A stretch of 64,000 nt of DNA, taken from the NCBI GenBank assembly GCA_030425205.1, contig JAUIAP010000001.1, positions 186,001-250,000 of the forward strand, in the 5' to 3' direction. The notes under the pieces were generated by a model, which saw only the letters and a list, made by a program, of their open reading frames with translations, did not search any database and was not told where the DNA came from. Shown here in pieces: positions 33,506 through 42,800 of the stretch. A program made the position numbers and the translations under genes. Numbering within the stretch: the first letter of the stretch is position 1; the number at the start of each line of letters is the position of its first letter. Source of the DNA: Anaerolineae bacterium. Lineage in GTDB: Bacteria > Chloroflexota > Anaerolineae > Promineifilales > Promineifilaceae.

Positions 33506-33534
33506 AAGCCGAGTTTGTGGAACTCGGCTTTTTT
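33506..33534 (+). terminator. Rho-independent terminator after pfaD
   Basis: Ten-bp perfect stem AAGCCGAGTT / AACTCGGCTT with a 5-base loop, then TTTTATT. It closes the pfa cluster. Confidence 0.85.
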
Positions 33535-33608
33535 ATTGGACAATTATTTTTGTGAGTGAGAAGGGAGACAGCGGTTAGCCATAATCCAAAGCGAGGGATC
33601 GTCTGATA

Positions 33609-34634
33609 TTATGGCGTTGTGGACAGTAAAAATTCGCGGCCTTCCGCGACATCATCAAATGCCAACGCCTCAGTTACGATTGTACTCCAAATATGTTCGG
33701 CCATGATGGGAGTCTGTCCGATGGTCGCTTGGAATTGCCCAGCGGAGGGCGGCGTGCTAAACGTAAATTGCGCGCTGAATTTGGCGAGGGCGAGAACATC
33801 TATCAATAGGTCAGGAGAACAGGCGGTTGCCCAACCATTTGCAGGGTTGTCAATTGCAAACAGTTCAAGATCGCGGCACGTTTGGTAAGTGAAAACGAGA
33901 TCGGCCGAATCGATCACCTCTCCATTCTCCCAGAACGCCGTCACAAGATCAACAGCAATGGTCGCGCCTCCATCGACTACTGAAACGTCACTTTGAAAGC
34001 GCAATAAATATGGTTCTTGTGCGCGATAGAGACGCGGAACGGTATCCTGATTTGCCAACTCAGCGGCAAATTCAGTCGTCACATCACTATAGGCACGCCA
34101 GAGATTGGACGAAGTGGGGAATCTAATCGCGCTGCCCGATGCAACTTCAACTACTTGCGTCACCACAACCTCCTCAACCACCGTTTCCACCTCGACAACT
34201 GACGTGACAACGACCTCTTCGACAATCACTTCTCCCGGCACTTCAACTTCCGTGACTCGCTCTACAATTTGCGTCACAACGACTACTTCAGGTGCTCCCA
34301 AGAACCCCTCTTGCAGCAGATTAAAAATAAATCCGCAAACCAGTACAATCATCGCAAGACCCGCAAGCGCGGGTGTGAGTTGTCTAGGCAATCGCGTAGG
34401 GGTCGAGCGGGGCGCAGATAGGGTGAAATTGCGTGGCACATCAGCTTGTGGCAACTCAGAAAGCAATGTGTCCAGTTCACGCAGCGCGTCCACTTCTGCT
34501 TGCAACGCCGCATCTTGTTCCATCTCGCGCTCAAATGTTGACCGCTCGGCAGGGGTCAACTCGCCGTCGATGTAGGCGTTGATGCGTTCTAGACGCAGTA
34601 GGGCGGGGGATTTGCGGCGCAGGAAATCAAACAT
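33609..34634 (-). CDS. Anti-sigma factor with extracytoplasmic SBP-like domain
   Basis: This 341-residue single-pass protein has a cytoplasmic anti-sigma part (1-75; LERINAYIDGELTPAERSTFEREM) of the zinc-finger-like class but without its HxxxCxxC. A membrane helix lies at about 90-112 (LTPALAGLAMIVLVCGFIF). A Val/Glu-rich repeated stalk follows (VVVTQIVERVTEVEV, EEVVVTSVVEVE). The C-terminal part (about 195-335) resembles part of a family-5 solute-binding protein (VDLVTAFWENGEVIDSADLVFTYQ). It lies just downstream of an ECF sigma gene and probably holds that factor inactive until an outside ligand or stress is sensed. The open frame runs upstream into a 7-bp repeat; the ATG at 34634 starts the real protein. 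Confidence 0.72.
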   Translation of the reverse strand: MFDFLRRKSPALLRLERINAYIDGELTPAERSTFEREMEQDAALQAEVDALRELDTLLSELPQADVPRNFTLSAPRSTPTRLPRQLTPALAGLAMIVLVCGFIFNLLQEGFLGAPEVVVVTQIVERVTEVEVPGEVIVEEVVVTSVVEVETVVEEVVVTQVVEVASGSAIRFPTSSNLWRAYSDVTTEFAAELANQDTVPRLYRAQEPYLLRFQSDVSVVDGGATIAVDLVTAFWENGEVIDSADLVFTYQTCRDLELFAIDNPANGWATACSPDLLIDVLALAKFSAQFTFSTPPSAGQFQATIGQTPIMAEHIWSTIVTEALAFDDVAEGREFLLSTTP

Positions 34635-34642
34635 GGTGTAAG

Positions 34643-34698
34643 ACGTGGTGCGTAGTGCGTGGTGCGTGATGCGTACCTGCAACTTGCAACGTGCAACT
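34643..34698. repeat. Heptanucleotide repeat (GTGGTGC/GTAGTGC type) between sigma and anti-sigma genes
   Basis: About eight 7-bp units (GTGGTGC, GTAGTGC, GTGGTGC, GTGATGC, then CAACTTG-type) lie in the 90-bp spacer just before the anti-sigma start. Confidence 0.75.
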
Positions 34699-34724
34699 AT
34701 CTACTTTTATAGACCTTGTGTTCA

Positions 34725-35297
34725 TCACAAAAGTTCCCGTTTACCGAGACAGCTTTGCATTTGTTTACGTGCGCGGCTGATGCGGGATTTTACTGTCCCA
34801 AGTGATTGGCGGATGATGGTTTGGATTTCGCTGTAATCATAACCTTGTAGACGAAGGATGAGGGCGGCGCGATATTCGGCCGATAATCTCCCCAAACAGC
34901 GCACCACCAACCGCATCAACTCTGATCGCTGCGCTGCCGCCTCTGGCATATCGGTCATCGCCCGCATAAAAAATGCGGACTCGTTCTCACTCGTCAGCGC
35001 ATCGAGCGATGTTTGCGGTCGGCGTTTGCGTTTGTCGATTTCGTCAAGACAGACATTGGTGACAATGCGGGCAATCCAGCTCTTGAAGTTGTCGCCACGC
35101 AGACGTTTGATCGCCTTATGTGCCTTGATAAATGCTTCTTGGGTCGCGTCTTCGGCCGATTGCCCTTCCCCCATCATGCGCAGTGCAATGTTGTAGACCA
35201 ATTTTTGATAGCGCAAAATGAGCGTATTAAACGCCTCCAAATCACCTTTCTTGGCAGCGGCGATGAGTGTGCCGTCAGCTACTTCTATCTGCGTCAT
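34725..35297 (-). CDS. ECF-type RNA polymerase sigma factor
   Basis: This 190-residue sigma70-family ECF factor has region 2 at about 10-85 (DLEAFNTLILRYQKLVYNIALRMMG, then SAEDATQEAFIKAHKAI) and region 4 at about 130-180 (CLGRLSAEYRAALILRLQGYDYSEIQTIIRQSLGTVKSRISRARKQM). It directs RNA polymerase to a small regulon and is likely held by the anti-sigma protein encoded next. The frame is open well upstream, but that part overlaps the tRNA-Leu on the other strand and has no sigma features. The start at 35297 (MTQIEVADG) gives the normal length. The sigma-to-anti-sigma spacer holds a 7-bp repeat, so the two are not overlapping as is common. Confidence 0.9.
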   Translation of the reverse strand: MTQIEVADGTLIAAAKKGDLEAFNTLILRYQKLVYNIALRMMGEGQSAEDATQEAFIKAHKAIKRLRGDNFKSWIARIVTNVCLDEIDKRKRRPQTSLDALTSENESAFFMRAMTDMPEAAAQRSELMRLVVRCLGRLSAEYRAALILRLQGYDYSEIQTIIRQSLGTVKSRISRARKQMQSCLGKRELL

Positions 35298-35427
35298 ATA
35301 GAGAAACGAAGTTCCTGTAGCAGTTTTCTTGTGCAGGAAGTTGACGCCTAGATTTTCCCCACAAATTCGATCTTGCCAACTCGCGCATGATGTTTTATAC
35401 TTCCCCTCGCTCTTAATAAGAGAGTTT

Positions 35428-35509
35428 GGCGAGGTGGCGGAATTGGCAGACGCGCGCGACTCAAACTCGCGTACCTTCGGGTGTGAGGGTTCGAGTCCCT
35501 CCCTCGCTA
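35428..35509 (+). tRNA. tRNA-Leu (anticodon CAA)
   Basis: A class II tRNA of about 82 bases. The acceptor is GGCGAGG / CCTCGCT (one G-U), followed by the D-arm TGGCGGAATTGGCAGAC. The anticodon stem CGCGA / TCGCG encloses loop CTCAAAC, giving anticodon CAA. The long variable arm is TACC-TTCG-GGTG, and the T-arm is GAGGG-TTCGAGT-CCCTC. The discriminator base is A and CCA is not encoded. It reads UUG codons. A terminator follows directly. Confidence 0.95.
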
Positions 35510-35523
35510 CTGGATAATAAAAG

Positions 35524-35548
35524 AACGACCCGCGAGGGTCGTTTTTTT
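35524..35548 (+). terminator. Rho-independent terminator after tRNA-Leu
   Basis: Stem AACGACCC / GGGTCGTT with a GCGA loop and seven T. Confidence 0.9.
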
Positions 35549-35571
35549 GTTGCAATCGGCAGGTTGTCTCA

Positions 35572-36504
35572 TCACTTTGTGCGTGTCTGACGCAACCACT
35601 CTCCGTATAACTCATCTGCGTGTTCCAAATCGTGATCGACATAGCCAGATAGCCAATCGTAAACAGAAAACTGACGTGCTGGCTCATGTGGATTTGCAAC
35701 GATTGGGGTGAGATCGGCCGATTCAGCAACAGCTATCAATTGTCGCCGTAACTGCTTGTAGGAGTCGACAGCAGACTCGCCCCCCCACTTTGCAACAAAT
35801 TTGGCATTGATCGCGTCAGCATCAGCCAATCCGTGTGCCGTTTCGCCACTTTGAATCGCGTCGAGAATAAACTGATCCCAACCCGCCAAGTGTGCGACCA
35901 ATCCCTCAGCCGACCAGCCCTCCTCGACGGCAACATTCGATGCCAACTGTGCTGTCGTCAGAACGGCATTGCGACTCGCACGCAAGGCAGCGACAATGAC
36001 TGAGCGTGCGCCTACCTGTCCCCAGCGTTTCATCTCATTCGCCTCTCGCCATGCGCTGATGTCGGCGGCATGGTCATCATCATGTTCAATACTGTTATTG
36101 ATACCTTTTGTCGCAAAAATCTCAAAATCGTCAGACAGCTTGACGGTGGAACGCAGCAAATCGTCATCCGCACTGGCAATTACGTTGAGAAAGCCATTAC
36201 GCTCCTTCTGGACGATGGCAATCGCTCCATCAAGTGTTATATCGGCATCTTGGGCTGCCCATTTTGCATTGATTTCATCCACATCGACGCTGTGTGTTTC
36301 ATCAATCCGTCCATCAATCAATGCTTGCAGCCGCGATGCCTCAAATGCGTCCCATCGGCCGATATGTGTCAGCAGCTTGCGCGCCGACCAATCTTCTCCA
36401 ATCGGTTGTTCCATCTGCGCAGCGTTCAGTCCGAAAAGCTGCAAAAATAGCTTCGCTCGACTTAACGCCATTTGTGCAAAAATCTGTTGCTTGAATGGTG
36501 ACAT
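35572..36504 (-). CDS. Tandem DinB-like domain protein
   Basis: This 310-residue protein is made of two DinB-superfamily four-helix bundles in tandem. The first (about 5-150) has histidines in LLTHIGRWD and EHDDDHAADI. The second (about 160-305) has LVAHLAGWDQF and DHDLEHADEL. These positions are where DinB and mycothiol- or bacillithiol-dependent enzymes bind one metal with three His, so both domains may bind metal. Single-domain DinB proteins are common; an in-line pair is less usual. A thiol-dependent transferase or detoxifying role is possible but not shown. A good start is the ATG at 36504. Confidence 0.8.
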   Translation of the reverse strand: MSPFKQQIFAQMALSRAKLFLQLFGLNAAQMEQPIGEDWSARKLLTHIGRWDAFEASRLQALIDGRIDETHSVDVDEINAKWAAQDADITLDGAIAIVQKERNGFLNVIASADDDLLRSTVKLSDDFEIFATKGINNSIEHDDDHAADISAWREANEMKRWGQVGARSVIVAALRASRNAVLTTAQLASNVAVEEGWSAEGLVAHLAGWDQFILDAIQSGETAHGLADADAINAKFVAKWGGESAVDSYKQLRRQLIAVAESADLTPIVANPHEPARQFSVYDWLSGYVDHDLEHADELYGEWLRQTRTK

Positions 36505-36607
36505 GATTGATCTCCTATGTTGATATCGTCGTGATCTGATGCAAAGGTGTCATTTTACCCATCATGGGAGTACGTTTTCTCTTTGCAACGCTGCAATCTT
36601 TCTTCGC

Positions 36608-36613
36608 TATAAT
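36608..36613 (+). promoter_or_regulatory. Predicted -10 box for the histone-deacetylase-like gene
   Basis: TATAAT at 36608-36613 ends 10 bases before the ATG at 36624. TTGCAA at 36583-36588 is a weak -35 with a long 19-bp spacer. If used, the mRNA would be nearly leaderless, which argues against the earlier in-frame start at 36564. Confidence 0.5.
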
Positions 36614-36623
36614 TCTTCTACAG

Positions 36624-37556
36624 ATGCGAACCACGCTCAAAGCCTTTCACTATGGTCATCTCAGCTTTCAGTTGCGACAGGGACATCGCTATCCTCTGCC
36701 GCGCTATGCGTGGTTGCGGCAGATTGTACTAGATTCTGGCCTGTTTTTTCCACAATATGTGATCGCGGGGCAGCCTGTCACGGATGATGTGTTATTGTGG
36801 GGACATTCGGCCGAATATATCGCCAAGACCCAAGCTTGCAACTTCACACCTGCCGAAATCCGGTTCCTCAACTTGCCTAACCATCCCAGCGTCTTTCATC
36901 GTGCCCGCGCAATCGTCGGCAGCACGTTGGCGGCGGGCCACACTGCCCTGAGTGACGGCATTAGTTTTGTGCTGGGCGGCGGGACCCACCACGCGCATCG
37001 CACCTATGGCAGCGGCTTTTGCGTCTTTAATGACGTTGCGTGTGCGGCGCGACAACTCCTCGTTGACGGCAAAATTCAGCGAGTCGCCGTTTTTGATTGC
37101 GATGTGCATCAAGGGGACGGTACAGCGACTATTTTGGCCGCTGAGAAGGCCGCTTTCACCTGCTCGATCCACGCAGCGGCGAACTTTCCATTTGTCAAGG
37201 CAGCCAGCGATCTTGATATCGCCTTACCGACTGGCACGCTGGATGCGCACTATTTGACAGCCGTGCAAACCGCATTTGAACAGACCATGGCTACTCATCC
37301 TGAACTACTTTTTTATGTTGCGGGGGCAGATCCGTTTGTGGGAGATAGGCTTGGCAAGCTGGCTGTTTCGGCCGCTGCGCTCGCGCAACGTGATCGTTAT
37401 GTGCTAGAGGCGTGTCGGCGCAACGAACTACCCGTCGTTGTCCTACTCGGTGGTGGTTATGCTCAACCGCTCCGCACCGTCGTTGACCTCAATATGCAAA
37501 CGATTCAAATCGGCTGTGCACTGCATACTAGCACGCAGCTACAACGCACAATCTAA
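36624..37556 (+). CDS. Histone-deacetylase-family (class IV/AcuC-like) hydrolase
   Basis: This 310-residue member of the histone deacetylase / acetoin utilisation (AcuC) superfamily begins MRTTLKAFHYGHLSFQLRQGHRYPL. It carries GGGTHHAHRTYGSGFCVFNDVA (the two active-site His and the NDVA loop) and VFDCDVHQGDGTATI (zinc-binding Asp-x-His). VAGADPFVGDRLGKL carries the third zinc Asp. A GGGYAQPL tail is typical. It should remove acyl groups from lysine or polyamine-like amides, and the natural substrate in bacteria is usually unknown. All catalytic residues appear present. It is divergent from the DinB-like gene and followed by the ctaG-like gene. Confidence 0.92.
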   Translation: MRTTLKAFHYGHLSFQLRQGHRYPLPRYAWLRQIVLDSGLFFPQYVIAGQPVTDDVLLWGHSAEYIAKTQACNFTPAEIRFLNLPNHPSVFHRARAIVGSTLAAGHTALSDGISFVLGGGTHHAHRTYGSGFCVFNDVACAARQLLVDGKIQRVAVFDCDVHQGDGTATILAAEKAAFTCSIHAAANFPFVKAASDLDIALPTGTLDAHYLTAVQTAFEQTMATHPELLFYVAGADPFVGDRLGKLAVSAAALAQRDRYVLEACRRNELPVVVLLGGGYAQPLRTVVDLNMQTIQIGCALHTSTQLQRTI

Positions 37557-37634
37557 TTTTCGCACAGTCAGATGCGTCTAGTAAGCAGATAGAATCGCTT
37601 TACTCTATCGAAAACAGTTTCTACAATCTGACTT

Positions 37635-38528
37635 ATGGATACTTCATTGATGGGTTGGTTAGGGCGGGGCATCATTTTACTATGCCTAATCCTATTAGGC
37701 GTTTGGTATCGGCGCGGACTGCAACGTGCGTCCATTCAAGCCCCCCGTGCGCGCAACGGCCTTTTCTATCTCGGTCTTCTGTTTACTGCGCTCGTTTTAA
37801 TTTCGCGGTTGGAACAACTGGTTGCGACATACTACACGGCACGTGCGATTCAACAACTTTTTCTAACTGAAATCATTCCATTTTTTCTGATGGCGGCCAA
37901 CCCATATCCAATATTGCGGCGTGGCGTGCCAATTGGAATTATCGGCCGATTGCAGCCCCTAAAAAACCACAAGCACCGTCTGCGTCAACTCACCAATCCT
38001 GCCATGGTCTGGGGTGCGTTCGTCACAACTTTTTGGTTTTGGCACGATGAAGCCCTGGTTCGTGCGGTCAGTGCAAATAGCTGGTTGCATATCCTCGAAG
38101 TCACTTCTCTCCTAACAATTGCCTGTCTCTACTGGTGGCACATTGCGGCCGCGTTGCCACATCTACATCGGCCGATGTCTCCCTTCGTGCGCATCCTCTA
38201 CGCCTTTGTCGGCATTTTACCCATTAAGCTGACAGGTTTAATCATGCTGTTTGGACAAGAATCCCGCGTGGGGGGGTATGTGACGGGCGCAAATGGACGA
38301 CTGATGATCGACTTAGGCAACGTTCAAATCGCCGACAGCAGCTTAGGAGCGATCATCATTTGGGTTATTGGCGGAGTGATGTATGGCTTGACGGCGATCT
38401 ATCTCGGAAATCGTCTGATTGGAATTGAGGAAGATAAACCCCCCCTACCCGTTAATCCCCTTGAAGATGATGACCTTTGGATTGTGCCGGGAATCGGCCC
38501 TGGTCGAGAAAAATATCGCGGTCGATAG
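37635..38528 (+). CDS. CtaG-like cytochrome c oxidase assembly membrane protein
   Basis: This 297-residue membrane protein has about seven hydrophobic helices and the caa3-type CtaG (PF09678) character: YYTARAIQQLFLTEIIPFFLMAANP near residues 76-100, WFWHDEALV, WWHIAAALPHLHRPMSPFVRILYAF and GGVMYGLTAIYLGNR. Conserved histidines on the loops are thought to handle copper for oxidase assembly. A short acidic tail, LPVNPLEDDDLWIVPGIGPGREKY, follows the last helix. No oxidase genes are in the window, so it is separated from its target. There are two TCGGCCGA copies in the gene. Confidence 0.82.
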   Translation: MDTSLMGWLGRGIILLCLILLGVWYRRGLQRASIQAPRARNGLFYLGLLFTALVLISRLEQLVATYYTARAIQQLFLTEIIPFFLMAANPYPILRRGVPIGIIGRLQPLKNHKHRLRQLTNPAMVWGAFVTTFWFWHDEALVRAVSANSWLHILEVTSLLTIACLYWWHIAAALPHLHRPMSPFVRILYAFVGILPIKLTGLIMLFGQESRVGGYVTGANGRLMIDLGNVQIADSSLGAIIIWVIGGVMYGLTAIYLGNRLIGIEEDKPPLPVNPLEDDDLWIVPGIGPGREKYRGR

Positions 38529-38680
38529 AAAGATGTCGTATTTCTGTTTGTTTTAAACATTTGTCGTAAGCTCAAAGTTTACTGTCCCATCTACTAACCT
38601 ATAACAAGAATAGATATCGTCAAAGACGACACAGGGCGTTCGACTCTGGTAGCCATTGACACATTTTCGAGGTAATTTTT

Positions 38681-39760
38681 ATGAACAATCCAGATTTGTT
38701 TTCCCCATTAACAATCGGTGATGTCGCGCTCAATAACCGCGTTATTATGGCTCCGCTGACGCGCACACGGGCGGGAGAGGGCAACGTTCCTCACGCACTC
38801 AATGCAACGTACTATCGTCAACGCGCCAGCGCGGGACTAATCATCAGCGAGGCAACGCAAGTAACACCTGAGGGACAGGGGTATCTCTACACGCCGGGTA
38901 TCCACACCGACGAGCAGGTTGCTGGTTGGAAACTTGTCACAAATGCCGTGCATGAAGAGGGTGGCAAAATATATATGCAGTTGTGGCATGTCGGCCGAAT
39001 TTCCCATCCCGATCTCCAACCCAATAACCAGCTTCCCGTTTCAGCCTCCGCCATCAAACCCGAAGGCTATGCGCGCACGCTGAACGGTCGCATGGAATTT
39101 GTCACACCGCGTGCATTGGAGACGGACGAAGTCACACAAGTTGTGCAGCAATATGCCGATGGCGCGTGCCGTGCAAAGATGGCGGGATTTGATGGCGTTG
39201 AAATACATGGCGCAAATGCCTACCTGATCGACCAATTTTTACGCGACGGCAGCAATCAACGCACCGATCGCTATGGCGGATCAATTGAGAATCGCACACG
39301 GTTCTTGCGTGAGGTGACGGAGGCGGTTGTTGATGTGTGGGGGGCTGGGCGCGTTGGCGTGCGATTGTCTCCCGGTCGGCCGAGTGCAAATATGCAAGAT
39401 AGCGACCCTGCGGCTCTGTTTAGCCATGCTGCGTCATTGCTCAACGAGTATGGACTTTCGTATCTGCATCTATACGAAACGACCGACGAAGCGCGCGAAA
39501 TCACACACCTGATTCGTGAGCGATTCACTGCACCCCTAATTGTCAACGGTGGTTATGACAAACAACGTGCCAATCAAGTGATCGCACAGGGAATTGCCGA
39601 CGCGGTAGCATTTGGCAAGCTGTTTATCTCAAATCCTGATTTGCCCAAGCGGTTGCAACTCGATGCGCCGTTAACTGAGCCAAACCCCAAGACTTTCTAT
39701 GGACGTGATGGCGTCGGCTATACGGATTATCCGTTTATGACCGAAACTGCTTTGAAATAG
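38681..39760 (+). CDS. Old yellow enzyme family ene-reductase (NADH:flavin oxidoreductase)
   Basis: This 359-residue FMN-dependent TIM-barrel of the OYE/NemA class has LTRTRAGEGNVP near the N-terminus, the FMN-binding YMQLWHVGRISHP and substrate-binding GVEIHGANAYLIDQFLRDGSNQRTDRYGGSIENR with its His-x2-Asn pair. VGVRLSPG, then IVNGGYDKQRANQVI and AVAFGKLFISNPDLPKRL complete the phosphate site. It reduces activated C=C bonds of enals, enones, nitro-compounds or nitrate esters using NAD(P)H. A good Shine-Dalgarno, GAGGT, sits eight bases before the ATG. It is a single gene ending at a strong bidirectional terminator. Confidence 0.93.
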   Translation: MNNPDLFSPLTIGDVALNNRVIMAPLTRTRAGEGNVPHALNATYYRQRASAGLIISEATQVTPEGQGYLYTPGIHTDEQVAGWKLVTNAVHEEGGKIYMQLWHVGRISHPDLQPNNQLPVSASAIKPEGYARTLNGRMEFVTPRALETDEVTQVVQQYADGACRAKMAGFDGVEIHGANAYLIDQFLRDGSNQRTDRYGGSIENRTRFLREVTEAVVDVWGAGRVGVRLSPGRPSANMQDSDPAALFSHAASLLNEYGLSYLHLYETTDEAREITHLIRERFTAPLIVNGGYDKQRANQVIAQGIADAVAFGKLFISNPDLPKRLQLDAPLTEPNPKTFYGRDGVGYTDYPFMTETALK

Positions 39761-39787
39761 ATCAGCTTGACCTCCCCAAAATAAAAA

Positions 39788-39817
39788 CACCCCCGTTCCA
39801 CGTATGGAACGGGGGTG
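39788..39817. terminator. Bidirectional terminator between OYE gene and secA
   Basis: A perfect 12-bp stem CACCCCCGTTCC / GGAACGGGGGTG with a 6-base loop lies between the convergent genes. On the minus strand a T-run follows (ATAAAAA read in reverse); on the plus strand the tail is weaker (CGTTATC). Confidence 0.85.
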
Positions 39818-39875
39818 CGTTATCTCGTTTTCAAGCTGTCGCTAACTTCCCCTTTCGGCCGAAATCACGCAGCAA

Positions 39876-42800
39876 TTATCGTTGTTTCTTTGTGCCTTTA
39901 CGGCGTTTGCCTGCTGGGGGTGCGCCTGCCGCCGGTTGTCCAGACATATCTGACTTCATGTGGCACTGTTTATACTTTTTGCCAGAACCACACCAGCAGG
40001 GATCATTTCGGCCGATTTTCGGCTGTTGCCGCTTAATCACCACACCCCCATTCTGCTGAACTTGTGTATAACCGGTCGGTGCGCCTGCGGCCCCGTTGCT
40101 CTTTGGCATCGTCGCAGTTGCACCCCCACGTGTCATAGCGACATTCTGTTGCGCCTGTTGTTCCTGCTGCTTGATAAACTGCTCATGGCGTGCAATCTGG
40201 TCAAAGAACCCTTTGGCAATGTACTCATTGATGTTGTTGCGCATCGCTTGATACATCTCAAACGAGCGTTTCTTGTACATCACTTTCGGATCGCGCTGGG
40301 CATATGCCTCTAAGCCAATTTCGCGGCGCAGATCATCCATTGCCGTCAGATAGTCACGCCATTCACGGTCGATTGCGTTGAGCAACAGCAATCGTTGGAA
40401 GTTGCGGAACTCATCTTCACCGACGCGCTTACGCCAATTATCCGCTTGCTTTTTGATGTGGCCGCTAAGTGCATTGACCAATTGATCGGCGTCGAGTGCC
40501 TTTAACCCGTCGAGCAACATTGCAGCCAGCGCATCATCAACGCGCTCCTTAAATGTCTCTTGCTGAGATTTTAACTGGTCAGTTGACGCGCCTTCCACGT
40601 TAAAGCGTACAAATGCCTCATTGATTGCCTCATTTGCCTGACGCCAGACGCTCTCTTTTTCGGCCGATCCAATATGCTCCGCCAAGAAGTCATTAAATAA
40701 CTCCTCCAATCGCTTGAGGAAATCACGCCGAATCGACTCGCGCCGTGCCTGACGATCCCGCTGTCCTGAAACTTGTGCCGCCACGTTTGGCACACGCGGC
40801 AATAGTGGTACAAACTCACGCATCGCCTGAAGCAACTGGTAGATGTTTGCGCCCTTCGCCTCATTCTCTTCGGCCAATTTCATGACGCGCTCGATCAGTT
40901 GACGTGGATTCAACGCTTCAAGTTCGTCTTTATCCGCATCCATCAAGCCCGGCACAAAGTTACGCAAGCGCACAAGAACGGCTCGTGCGTTCACTTCATC
41001 TGTCGCATCAGTGCTGTATTCGGTGACGGTATGCTCAACCTGCTGCCGAATAAATTGCATGTAGTTGTCGAGATAGTTGTTCGCCAACTCGTTTACAACC
41101 CCATCAAATGCCCCATCGATGCGCTCATCGAGATTTGCCTCTTCACTGAGCAAAATCTCGCGCCGATCTCGATAGACCGCCTCACGCTGCTTCGACATTA
41201 CATCATCATACTCGACCAAGTTTTTGCGAATATCGAAGTTGTAACCTTCCAAACGCTCTTGGGAACTAGCAATTAAGCGGTCGATGACGCGATTCTCAAT
41301 CGGCATATCATCGGGAATTTCAAAGCGATTCATGAAGTTCTGCAATCGCTCTCCACCAAAACGCTTCATCAAATCATCTTCGACCGAAAGGAAAAAGCGC
41401 GATGATCCCGGATCACCCTGCCGCGCCGCACGACCACGCAGCTGGTTATCGACGCGCCGTGATTCGTGTCGCTCGGAACCAATGACGTGCAATCCACCCG
41501 CATTCCAAACTGTCTCCCGCTCTTTCTTTGTCTCATCCTGAATACGAATGACACGCTGCACCAAGCTCGAATCCATGCCCGGCACTTCGACAACGACGCG
41601 CTCTGCCTCTTTCAAATCACCGGCCATAACCGCACGAATAACCGCTGCACGCGCTTGATAATGTTTATCAAACAACATTTCAGCGATAAATGCGGCCGTT
41701 TTGTCCTCATTGCGGCTGGCGACATAGTACTTGCTGTAGAGTTCATGCTGACGGTTGGCCTCTTCCGCGAGCGCGGTGTCAACGTCATTTTGGTCGAGGT
41801 ACTCGCGTGCTTGTGCGAGTGCGCCCAACCGCACAAGTGACACCATTTGACGTGCAACAGCAATATCGAGATCGTTCTCAGATGCGATCTTCTGCGTCAA
41901 GAAAACAGGTAGCTGTACCTCTTCAATCCTTGCGTTCGCAGCATCAAATTCTGCCTTGATCTCTAACAATCCATCAACCAAATCAGGCGTCAATTTGGCG
42001 TTACGTTCAGCCAGCTCACGGGCAGCTGACTCTCCTTTGCTCAACAAAATTTGGGCAAGACTGATAATTAGGTTGCGATCAAACAGCTCCTCTTCCAGAA
42101 CCGTTCCTGCCAATCCTTCAGCATTACCGCCGAGCAAAATATCCGTACCGCGACCAGCCATATTGGTCGAAATGGTCACGGCCTTATGTCGTCCTGCCTG
42201 TGCGACCACACCAGCTTCTGATTGGTGCATCTTCGCATTGAGAACGTTGTGCGGGATTTTCTTCTTTCTTAGGAGTTGACCAATCTGCTCACTATGCTCA
42301 ACCGATGTGGTACCAACGAGTACGGGTCGGCCGATATTGTGATATTTCTCAATCTCTGCCACAATCGCATTATCTTTCGCTGGCTCTGAAGCATAAACCT
42401 GATCGGGGTGATCCGTTCTTTTATAGAAGGTAGGCTGACCGTTCTTCGTCCAATATATCTCTTTCGTGCCATCGTTATCACGGGTTTCCTCTTTCAACCC
42501 CATTGCACCCGTTTCAACGATGTACTGGACATTTGTCGGCAGCGGGAACACACCGATATTGTAGATGCGGTCAAATTCCTCTGCATCCGTCATCGCCGTA
42601 CCCGTCATACCACCCAACTTGTCATAACGGCGGAAGTAGTTTTGTAGCGTAATCGTTCCGACTGTCACCGTCTCGCGCTGGATTTCAACCTGCTCTTTTG
42701 CCTCAATTGCTTCGTGCAACCCTTCAGAGTAGCGGCGGGATGGCATCGGCCGACCCGTCGTCTCATCAATGATCACAACTTGCCCTTCGCGCACCATGTA

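Noticed and set aside
35298..35729. Upstream extension of the sigma factor frame
   Set aside because: It crosses the tRNA-Leu and its terminator on the other strand and has no sigma-factor residues; the ATG at 35297 gives a normal ECF length.
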